5,080 bases of DNA from Ilumatobacteraceae bacterium. GTDB lineage: Bacteria; Actinomycetota; Acidimicrobiia; Acidimicrobiales; Ilumatobacteraceae. Shown here piece by piece: positions 1-5,080 of the stretch. The stretch is taken from NCBI GenBank assembly GCA_019090765.1, contig JAHRVJ010000283.1:1-5080 (forward strand), given 5' to 3'. Under the pieces are notes generated by a model, which worked only from the letters and a program-made list of their open reading frames with translations, was not told the origin of the DNA and ran no database searches. Each line of letters begins with the position of its first letter. Position 1 is the stretch's first letter. The translations under genes were made by a program, and so were the position numbers.

Positions 1-7
1 GGCTGGG

Positions 8-337
8 TTAGCGGTTGGCATCGTCGTCGACACCAGGCCGACGACCGCTCAACCAGGCCGAAATTGGAAGCTGACCAAGTCGCTCACGACCTAAGAGTCG
101 CACTTCGGATTCCAGCATGATGGCCATGACCAAGACCAACATGAAACCACCAAAGGCAACCACGAAGTTGACGGCGAGACCGCCGATCGTGATCACCAAA
201 CCGACGAGCAAACCAATAACGAGCAACAGGGAACGCCGACGGGAGACCCGATACCCGCGTTGGGAGAAGGTCGGGTCTTGCTCGAGCTCTTGCTCGATCT
301 GGCGCAGGATGCGTTGCTCATCCTCAGATAGCGGCAC
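8..337 (-). CDS. DUF3040-type small two-helix membrane protein
   Basis: Predicted 109-residue inner-membrane protein of unknown function. From the GTG at 337 the N-terminus reads MPLSEDEQRILRQIEQEL, the typical opening of actinobacterial DUF3040 proteins: a short acidic amphipathic helix (about residues 2-20). A basic stretch (RVSRRR, about 30-35) follows, then two hydrophobic segments at about 36-55 and 57-76 joined by a tight turn, then a charged tail ending GVDDDANR. The frame is open upstream to 592, but that would overlap the end of dinB by 170 bases and add arginine-rich sequence unlike the family, so I choose the GTG. No Shine-Dalgarno sequence precedes it; a promoter-like pair fits a leaderless start. 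It lies 85 bases downstream of dinB on the same strand. DUF3040 proteins have no established function; in actinobacteria they are often found between dinB and mraZ (from memory). Family assignment is fairly sure; function is unknown. Confidence 0.85.
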   Translation of the reverse strand: MPLSEDEQRILRQIEQELEQDPTFSQRGYRVSRRRSLLLVIGLLVGLVITIGGLAVNFVVAFGGFMLVLVMAIMLESEVRLLGRERLGQLPISAWLSGRRPGVDDDANR

Positions 338-343
338 AACCCA

Positions 344-372
344 ATCATCGCACGTTCTGAGCCGATCCTCAA
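344..372 (-). promoter_or_regulatory. Candidate promoter of the DUF3040 gene, leaderless
   Basis: Read on the minus strand, TTGAGG (372-367) is separated by exactly 17 bases from GATGAT (349-344). Six bases then lead to the GTG start at 337. Each hexamer matches the sigma-70 consensus at 4 of 6 positions. The spacing would place transcription initiation on the first base of the start codon, which also explains the missing ribosome-binding site. The match is by eye only, and read-through from dinB is also possible. Confidence 0.4.
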
Positions 373-422
373 CGCGGTAGCCATTCTTCTCTAAAAGCCA
401 TACGCGAAACTGACAGAAATAC

Positions 423-1688
423 TCAGGCTTCGTCGGGCCCCCACTGCTGCGAACCCTTTTGTACAACACGGATTCCGTCACCGCGTACCGAACTCGCCGG
501 GCCAATCGCGTCCGACCCGAAACGATCTCTAATCTCGTCGATCGCGGCCGAAGTGGCCCCCCATTCGGGCGCATTCTCGGAAATTTCATCAAAAGTCAAC
601 TGGTGATGAACCGGCATCAGGTTCGATCCGGACACCCCTAGCAACCGCACACCAGGTCCTGGATCGATCGCTTCAAGCAGCGGCCCGAGCACATCGATGA
701 TCTCCCCTGGCTGATCAATCGGCTCAGACGACGTCGTTGAGCGAGTGATCGTGTGAAATCCGGAAAATCGAATCTTCAAGGTGAGTGTTCGCGCTCCCAG
801 GCTCGCAGCCCGCAAACGACCCGCGACGGCATCGGCCTGCCGGACCAACTCAGTACGCAACTGCTGATGGGTGTACTTGTCAGTGCCGTAGGTCTCCTCA
901 TGCCCGATCGACTTCGCTTCGCGCCCGGCCTCGACTGGGCGGTCGTCGGCTCCGACGCTCAAGGCGAGCAGGTGGTCTGCCTGATTGCTTCCCAAGCTCG
1001 CCGCCAGAGCGTCCGAATCAATCTTGGCAAGATCGCGAACACGGTCGACTCCGAGAACATGAAGTTTGTCGAGGGTGACTGGGCCAACTCCCCACAGCCT
1101 CTGCACTGGTAAGGGGTCGAGGAAGTCACGTTCTTTGCCAGGTTCGATCACGACCACACCAGGACCGGGTTCGATGCGGTCAGGCCGCGCCACCGGCTTA
1201 GCTTCGACCGAGGCCAATTTTGCCAAGAACTTGTTCGGTGCAACACCAACCGAACACTCAAGTTCGACCTGCTTTCTGACATCGGTGCGGATGCGCGCCG
1301 CAATGTCTGGCGCTGGACCAAAGAGGTTGACAACCCCGGTCACATCGAGGAAGGCCTCGTCAAGCGACAATGGCTCAACCAAAGGGGTGTAGCCATCGAA
1401 GATCGTGCGCACCTGACGGCTGACTTCTGAATAAAGCTCGTGATTCCCCGGCAAGAACACCGCGTGGGGGCATCGGCGGCGAGCAACAGCGGAGGGCAGC
1501 GCCGAATGGACCCCAAATCGCCTCGCCTCATAGGAGGCCGCCGCGACAACCCCACGACGCCCAGTTCCCCCCACAACAACCGGCTGCCCGACCAGATCGG
1601 GGCGACTCCGCAATTCAACCGACACGAAGAAGGCATCCATGTCGACATGAAGAATCGTCCTGCGCCGGACGTCGTCACTATTCGCCAC
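423..1688 (-). CDS. dinB: DNA polymerase IV (Y-family translesion polymerase)
   Basis: Error-prone DNA polymerase that extends primers past lesions or mismatches; 421 residues, GTG start. The palm motif HVDMDAFFVSVE carries the metal ligand D16 and the steric gate F21 that excludes ribonucleotides. SLDEAFLD carries D110 and E111, equivalent to D103 and E104 of the E. coli enzyme. Finger-domain sequence is at about 41-72 and the conserved CSVGVAPNKFLAKLAS lies at 145-160. A helix-hairpin-helix thumb follows (LWGVGPVTLDKL, about 198-209), then the little-finger domain (about 258-360). QLTFD at 363-367 resembles a beta-clamp-binding motif. The protein continues about 55 residues beyond it, as in actinobacterial homologues, which makes it longer than the 351-residue E. 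coli protein. All catalytic residues are present, so it should be active. It is transcribed divergently from the small membrane protein gene. No actinobacterial LexA box is visible upstream. Confidence 0.97.
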   Translation of the reverse strand: MANSDDVRRRTILHVDMDAFFVSVELRSRPDLVGQPVVVGGTGRRGVVAAASYEARRFGVHSALPSAVARRRCPHAVFLPGNHELYSEVSRQVRTIFDGYTPLVEPLSLDEAFLDVTGVVNLFGPAPDIAARIRTDVRKQVELECSVGVAPNKFLAKLASVEAKPVARPDRIEPGPGVVVIEPGKERDFLDPLPVQRLWGVGPVTLDKLHVLGVDRVRDLAKIDSDALAASLGSNQADHLLALSVGADDRPVEAGREAKSIGHEETYGTDKYTHQQLRTELVRQADAVAGRLRAASLGARTLTLKIRFSGFHTITRSTTSSEPIDQPGEIIDVLGPLLEAIDPGPGVRLLGVSGSNLMPVHHQLTFDEISENAPEWGATSAAIDEIRDRFGSDAIGPASSVRGDGIRVVQKGSQQWGPDEA

Positions 1689-1785
1689 GATGTGATCGTA
1701 CGGTTCTCACCTGCCCAAGGTCTGCCCGATCTACAGGGCGACGTAAACGAACCTCGGCGATCGACCGCCCGATACGCTCGGCAAC
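1689..1785. promoter_or_regulatory. Divergent intergenic region, dinB / small membrane protein gene
   Basis: This 97-bp gap separates two divergent start codons and must hold the promoters for both sides. Toward dinB, TACGAT (1700-1695, minus strand) lies six bases before the GTG. Toward the small membrane gene, TACGCT (1773-1778) lies seven bases before the ATG. Both fit the actinobacterial TANNNT -10 pattern at the distance expected for leaderless transcripts. I see no good -35 element for either, no Shine-Dalgarno sequence at a usable distance, and no clear LexA-type inverted repeat. Confidence 0.5.
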
Positions 1786-2085
1786 ATGGATACCGTCCCT
1801 CCGACCGGCTCCGAGGGCTCGCTCTCTGCATTGCCCTCTGTCGCTGTTCGTATCACTGCGTTCGTCGCAGTATGTCTGAGCGGCGTCGCTGGCGCGATGA
1901 TTGGGTACTCGCTAATTTCTCTGCAATGCGAGGGCGATTGCGGCCTACCGAAAGGGCTTGGGCTGCTGATTGGATCGCTGACGGCTGCGATCGGGATGGC
2001 GATCGTCGCGGTCCTGGTGATGAGGGCGCTCGGAGAATGGAAAGAGATCGAAGACCGCGCTAGCGCGGGCCACGCGCCCCAATGA
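1786..2085 (+). CDS. Uncharacterised two-helix membrane protein with a CxxxC loop
   Basis: I do not recognise a named family. The 99-residue product has a polar, serine- and proline-containing N-terminus (1-20), a hydrophobic helix at about 23-45, a short loop with the CEGDC motif (C48 and C52) and acidic residues, a second hydrophobic helix at about 57-80, and a charged C-terminal tail containing ALGEWKEIED. Charge distribution suggests both termini are cytoplasmic and the cysteine loop faces outward, where a disulfide could form; this is inference. The gene starts at ATG 1786 without a ribosome-binding site and overlaps the following phosphatase gene by ATGA, so the two are probably co-transcribed and translationally coupled. 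Long overlapping reading frames on either strand lack this coherent membrane pattern. I am confident it is a real gene; its role is unknown. Confidence 0.8.
   Translation: MDTVPPTGSEGSLSALPSVAVRITAFVAVCLSGVAGAMIGYSLISLQCEGDCGLPKGLGLLIGSLTAAIGMAIVAVLVMRALGEWKEIEDRASAGHAPQ
2055..2068. repeat. 14-bp perfect palindrome before the phosphatase start
   Basis: The sequence ccgcgctagcgcgg is its own reverse complement. It lies in the last codons of the small membrane protein gene and ends 13 bases before the ATG of the phosphatase gene. As RNA it could form a five-pair GC stem with a CUAG tetraloop. It may modulate translation of the second gene, or it may be chance in GC-rich DNA; there is no U-tract, so it is not a standard terminator. 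Confidence 0.35.
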
Positions 2086-2891
2086 ACTCGGTTGCCGCGA
2101 ATCCTTCGGAACTACGCGAGTTCGCTGAGAAACTCGCCCTCGATGCCGGATCGTTGGCGCTCAATGGCCGGCGCCAGTTGGGTATTGGTACCCCAATCGC
2201 GCACGAGACAAAGTCGACTGCCACCGATCCGGTTACAGAATTCGATCGTGCAGCCGAGGCGTTACTGGTCGACGCCATCCGATCAGCGCGTCCCGATGAC
2301 GCGATCGTCGGCGAAGAAGGCGCAAACTACCCCGGCACGTCGGGGCTCGAGTGGCACCTCGACCCCATCGATGGCACCGCCAACTTCGTGTACGACCTTC
2401 CAAACTGGTGCACTTCAGTGGCGGTGGTCGACGCCATCGGACCACTGGCTGGGGCAGTCTCTGCGCCGGTCGCTGGCGAGCTGTTCTCGGCCGCGCGAGG
2501 AATCGGTGCAACGCTCAACGGAATCACAATTCATTGCTCCGATACAGCCAACCTCGCGACCGCGCTCATCGGAACCGGCTTCAGCTATCAGGCCGATCGG
2601 CGTGCTCGGCAGGCAGTTCGCGTCGCCCGGATACTGCCCGCGGTACGCGACATTCGACGATTCGGATCTGCCGCGCTTGACCTTTGCATGGTCGCCTGTG
2701 GCCGGCTCGACGCCTACTACGAGGAGTACCTAAACAGCTGGGACCTCGCGGCTGGCGTGCTGATCGCAGCCGAGGCTGGAGCGACAACATCAGACTTTTC
2801 CGATGGCCAGGCGGGGCCCTCGGCCACGGTCGCGGCCTCCCCCGGAGTACATCCAGAACTCCTCAAACTGATCAACGAAGCTACTGATTAA
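2082..2891 (+). CDS. Inositol monophosphatase family protein (SuhB-like)
   Basis: Mg-dependent phosphatase of the IMPase/FIG superfamily; 269 residues, a normal full length. The metal-site motifs are intact: GEEG at 77-80 (E78), then DPIDGTANF starting at 94 with D94 and D97, and the C-terminal motif SWDLAAG with W220 and D221. KSTATDPVTEFDRAAE at 44-59 matches the conserved N-terminal segment. The sequence RRFGSAALDLCMVACGRLDAYYE in pieces at about 192-214 resembles SuhB-type inositol-1-phosphatases more than the HisN histidinol-phosphatase branch, although the substrate cannot be settled by eye. In actinobacteria such enzymes supply inositol for phosphatidylinositol, mycothiol and related compounds; whether this one does is inference. 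It is cytoplasmic, with no signal peptide. The ATG at 2082 overlaps the previous stop as ATGA and has no strong ribosome-binding site, which implies translational coupling. It ends with TAA, 56 bases before the response regulator. Confidence 0.93.
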   Translation: MNSVAANPSELREFAEKLALDAGSLALNGRRQLGIGTPIAHETKSTATDPVTEFDRAAEALLVDAIRSARPDDAIVGEEGANYPGTSGLEWHLDPIDGTANFVYDLPNWCTSVAVVDAIGPLAGAVSAPVAGELFSAARGIGATLNGITIHCSDTANLATALIGTGFSYQADRRARQAVRVARILPAVRDIRRFGSAALDLCMVACGRLDAYYEEYLNSWDLAAGVLIAAEAGATTSDFSDGQAGPSATVAASPGVHPELLKLINEATD

Positions 2892-2935
2892 CAAGATTCG
2901 CGCCCACCCGCTCGTCTTTATTGCCAGGTTTGCGG

Positions 2936-2950
2936 CATTATGGTGACGTG
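2936..2950 (+). promoter_or_regulatory. Candidate leaderless -10 element for the two-component operon
   Basis: CATTAT (2936-2941) matches the -10 consensus at 4 of 6 positions and sits six bases before the GTG at 2948, placing initiation on the start codon. The 56-bp gap after the phosphatase gene contains no evident terminator and no good -35 at the usual distance. The operon may therefore have its own promoter, be read through from upstream, or both. Confidence 0.35.
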
Positions 2951-3628
2951 GGTACTCGAATCCTGGCCGTCGAAGACGACGAACGCATCCGCTCTGCGGT
3001 GAAACTGGCGCTCGAAGACGAGGGCTGGATCGTCGACGAAGCAGAAAGCGGCGAACAGGCAATCGAAAAGTTCCAACGCTCGAATCCCGACGTTGTGCTG
3101 ATCGACATCATGCTGCCAGGCATCGACGGATTCGAACTGTGTCGCACACTGAGACGCACCAGCGATGTCCCCGTGGTCATGGTGACCGCCCGCAATGATA
3201 CGCATGACATCGTTGCTGGCCTAGAGGCAGGCGCCGACGACTACCTCACGAAACCATTCGCCCCTAAGGAACTGTCGGCTCGCATTCGCGCCTTGCTTCG
3301 CCGTATTCGTCCGAACGCTCACGCTCATGCACGGTTGAGTTTCGGCGATCTCGAGTTGATCCCCGACGAAGGCAAAGTGCTCCGCGCTGGCGAGGAAGTC
3401 CACCTCACCAAGACCGAGTTCCGCTTGCTCTGCGAACTGGCCGAAAGCCCAGGCAAGGTACTCAGTCGCGAAGCCCTACTCGACAAGGTTTGGGGATACG
3501 ACTACTTCGGCGACGGGCGTTTGGTCGACGTGCACGTTCGGCGCCTCCGCACCAAGGTCGAAGCTGATCCAGCGAATCCGCGCCACGTGGTTACCGTTCG
3601 CGGACTGGGCTACCGGCTGCAAACGTGA
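2948..3628 (+). CDS. OmpR/PhoB-family response regulator
   Basis: Transcription factor of a two-component system, 226 residues from the GTG at 2948. The receiver domain (about 4-117) has the acidic pair D10/D11, the phospho-acceptor D53 in LIDIMLPGIDG, T80 (VMVTAR) and K102 (LTKPF), all as expected for a phosphorylation-controlled regulator. A linker rich in arginine, histidine and alanine leads to a winged-helix DNA-binding domain (about 130-226). This includes HLTKTEFRLL, the SREALLDKVWGYDY segment and the recognition helix RLVDVHVRRLRTKVE, and ends with the wing VTVRGLGYRL. An upstream in-frame TTG at 2921 would add nine residues (MPGLRHYGD) not typical of the family, so the GTG giving MGTRILAVEDD is preferred. 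Its GTGA overlap with the kinase gene strongly pairs the two. It resembles MtrA/PrrA-type regulators, but I cannot name the orthologue or its targets. Confidence 0.95.
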   Translation: MGTRILAVEDDERIRSAVKLALEDEGWIVDEAESGEQAIEKFQRSNPDVVLIDIMLPGIDGFELCRTLRRTSDVPVVMVTARNDTHDIVAGLEAGADDYLTKPFAPKELSARIRALLRRIRPNAHAHARLSFGDLELIPDEGKVLRAGEEVHLTKTEFRLLCELAESPGKVLSREALLDKVWGYDYFGDGRLVDVHVRRLRTKVEADPANPRHVVTVRGLGYRLQT

Positions 3629-5067
3629 GCGGCGGCGGCCCGATCCGTCGCCTGCTCACACGCTCGCACCCGACTGCGCTCAGCCTGCGTCGACGGATCC
3701 TGCTGACAATCACAGTCGGCTCCTTGTTCCTATCGATGTTTCTGGCGATCACGACCTACAGCCTGGCCCGATCAAATCTGCTCGCCGAGCGTACTGACGC
3801 AGCAATCAACACATCCCAAAGGAACGCTCAAGGAATGGAGCGCGACCTGCGCTCACTACCCCCCACAACCGAGGTTGCCGCGGCGTCTCTGGCTCGGGTC
3901 GGCGTACAGGACTATCTGATCTGGTACAACAATGCCTGGACGGGCGGGGCCGCAACATTTCAGAACCCGTCGGTTCCACCCGAGTTGATCCGCACCGTCA
4001 TCGACAACGGTGAGTCGGCCAGCCAAATTATCGAGATCGGTGACCAACTTAGTGTGGTCGTCGGCTGGGACATTCCTGGTGTTGGTTCCTACTTCGAAGC
4101 GTTCAGCCTTGAGGAGACAAATTCAACCTTGTCAAGCGTCAGACTCTCCCTCATGCTCGCAGCCGCGATCAGTACCGGACTAGCCGCCGTACTCGGAATT
4201 TTTGCCGCACGGCGCGCTGTACGCCCTGTCGCCACCGCGGCCCAGGCGGCGTCCGCGATCGCTGGTGGGCGGCTGGACACACGCCTCGAGTCCAGCGACG
4301 ATCCAGACCTCCGAATTCTGACCGAGTCGTTCAACGACATGGCCGAGGCGCTGCAGGCGCGGGTCGAGCGTGATGCCCGGTTCGCATCTGATGTCAGCCA
4401 CGAACTCCGCTCGCCACTGATGACGCTTGCTGCTTCAATCGAGGTGATGGAAGCCAGGCGCGACGAACTCCCAGAACGATCGCAGTCGGCCTTAGACCTG
4501 CTCTCAGGAGACGTGACCCGGTTCCAGGGCCTTGTCGAAGACCTCTTGGAGATATCCCGGTTCGATGCTGGCGCCATCCGGCTCCACCTCGAAGAACTAC
4601 TGGCGGCTGAATTCGTGCGCCAAGCAGTGGCGGTGAGCTCGCTTCCGGAGACCCCGATACGAGTATCCGAGCGCGCCGAAGTCGCGCTTATTCGAGGTGA
4701 TCGCAGGCGACTAGCGCGAGTGATCGCCAACCTGATTGACAATGCCCGCGCCTATGGCGGGGATCGCGTGGGGGTGTCGATTGAGGTGATCAACCCCGCC
4801 GACGAACCAATTTCACATATTCTGATCGCCGTTGTTGACAATGGTCCCGGAGTGCCCGAAGAAGAACGACAGTTGGTCTTCGAGCGATTCGCAAGGGGCG
4901 GCGGCGCCGGCCGGCGGATGGACAGCGACGGTGCCGGGTTGGGGCTCTCCCTCGTAGACGAACACGTTCGCATGCACGGTGGCCGGGTTTGGGTCGAAGA
5001 CCGTCTCGACGGCAACTCCGGAGCACGCTTCGTGATCGAGTTGATGGCAACGGAGCTTGACGAATGA
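3625..5067 (+). CDS. Membrane sensor histidine kinase with HAMP domain
   Basis: Partner kinase of the preceding regulator; 480 residues, GTG start overlapping its stop. A short basic cytoplasmic N-terminus precedes TM1 (about 25-48). An extracytoplasmic domain of about 125 residues (49-173) ends in SYFEAFSLEETNSTL, and TM2 (about 174-194) follows. The HAMP domain (about 195-247) starts with RRAVRPV. The dimerisation and phospho-acceptor helix contains SDVSHELRSPL with H259. The ATPase domain (about 355-475) contains the N box NLIDNA (N369, N373), G1 DNGPGV (405-410), the F box FERFARG and G2 GAGLGLSLV (436-444). All kinase motifs are intact, so autophosphorylation at H259 and transfer to D53 of the regulator are expected. 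The architecture resembles MtrB, but the protein is shorter than MtrB and I do not recognise the sensor domain or its ligand. The stop overlaps the next ATG. Confidence 0.96.
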   Translation: MSGGGPIRRLLTRSHPTALSLRRRILLTITVGSLFLSMFLAITTYSLARSNLLAERTDAAINTSQRNAQGMERDLRSLPPTTEVAAASLARVGVQDYLIWYNNAWTGGAATFQNPSVPPELIRTVIDNGESASQIIEIGDQLSVVVGWDIPGVGSYFEAFSLEETNSTLSSVRLSLMLAAAISTGLAAVLGIFAARRAVRPVATAAQAASAIAGGRLDTRLESSDDPDLRILTESFNDMAEALQARVERDARFASDVSHELRSPLMTLAASIEVMEARRDELPERSQSALDLLSGDVTRFQGLVEDLLEISRFDAGAIRLHLEELLAAEFVRQAVAVSSLPETPIRVSERAEVALIRGDRRRLARVIANLIDNARAYGGDRVGVSIEVINPADEPISHILIAVVDNGPGVPEEERQLVFERFARGGGAGRRMDSDGAGLGLSLVDEHVRMHGGRVWVEDRLDGNSGARFVIELMATELDE

Positions 5068-5080
5068 TTCCCGCACGACC
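5064..5080 (+). CDS. Probable start of a further operon gene, truncated by the window edge
   Basis: The kinase stop TGA (5065-5067) overlaps an ATG at 5064 as ATGA. GGAG at 5052-5055 lies eight bases upstream, the best-spaced Shine-Dalgarno match in the window. Only MIPAR is visible, so no function can be given. By analogy with mtrA-mtrB-lpqB, a third gene could encode a lipoprotein or other accessory of the two-component system, but that is speculation. Confidence 0.5.

Noticed and set aside
338..592. N-terminal extension of the DUF3040 gene
   Set aside because: It would overlap the dinB 3' end and adds arginine-rich sequence not seen in the family; the conserved PLSEDEQ opening follows directly after the GTG at 337.
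1689..1785. LexA (SOS) box between dinB and the small membrane gene
   Set aside because: CGAAC half-site-like sequence occurs near 1748-1752, but no matching inverted half-site at the correct spacing is present.
1440..2063. Long plus-strand open frame (207 codons) spanning the dinB start and the small membrane gene
   Set aside because: It runs antisense to the dinB catalytic N-terminus and overlaps the coherent two-helix gene in another frame; the product is arginine-rich and low in pattern.
2092..2733. Plus-strand open frame (213 codons) within the phosphatase gene
   Set aside because: The main frame carries all IMPase motifs; this frame encodes unstructured serine-, arginine- and proline-rich sequence.
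2921..2947. TTG start for the response regulator, and TTGCCA at 2921-2926 as a -35 box
   Set aside because: The TTG adds nine atypical residues before the receiver domain. As a -35, TTGCCA is only 9 bases from CATTAT, too close for a normal promoter.
2892..2947. Terminator between the phosphatase and regulator genes
   Set aside because: Only a four-pair TGCC/GGCA repeat (2922-2937) is visible, without a strong GC stem or a T-tract.
4089..4742. Long minus-strand open frame (217 codons) within the kinase gene
   Set aside because: It is antisense to the conserved HAMP, histidine and ATPase regions. Its product is serine- and arginine-rich with no domain pattern, as expected for a shadow frame in GC-rich DNA.

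Overview
The window looks like ordinary chromosomal DNA from an actinomycete-type bacterium (Actinomycetota). The evidence is a GC-rich coding bias (about 60 percent by eye), GTG starts, genes overlapping by ATGA or GTGA, start codons without Shine-Dalgarno sequences, a DUF3040-type small membrane protein, and a DinB with the long actinobacterial C-terminal tail. I cannot place it below phylum. I see no mobile element, CRISPR array, tRNA or rRNA, and no convincing sign of horizontal transfer.

Layout. On the minus strand, reading leftward from about 1.7 kb, lie dinB (DNA polymerase IV, 423-1688) and then a DUF3040-type two-helix membrane protein (8-337). On the plus strand, diverging from dinB across a 97-bp gap, lies a 99-residue two-helix membrane protein of unknown function (1786-2085). 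It overlaps an inositol-monophosphatase-family gene by ATGA (2082-2891). After a 56-bp gap comes a two-component system: an OmpR/PhoB-type response regulator (2948-3628) and a HAMP-containing membrane histidine kinase (3625-5067), overlapping by GTGA. The kinase stop overlaps an ATG at 5064 that has a well-placed GGAG before it, so a third gene of this operon probably starts at the right edge and is cut off.

How it fits together. There appear to be four transcription units or sub-units. Each first gene has a TANNNT-like hexamer 6-7 bases before its start codon and no Shine-Dalgarno sequence, which suggests leaderless mRNAs. Within the operons, translation is probably coupled through 4-base overlaps. 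The functions are translesion DNA synthesis (DinB), inositol or related sugar-phosphate dephosphorylation next to a small membrane protein, and an envelope-sensing two-component pathway with an unrecognised extracytoplasmic sensor domain. From memory, the dinB-DUF3040 pair often sits beside mraZ and the cell-division (dcw) cluster in actinobacteria, so that cluster may lie just left of base 1.

I did not find a clearly new biological system. The points most worth following up are the small CxxxC membrane protein coupled to the phosphatase, the kinase sensor domain, the truncated gene at the right edge, and the consistent leaderless architecture.
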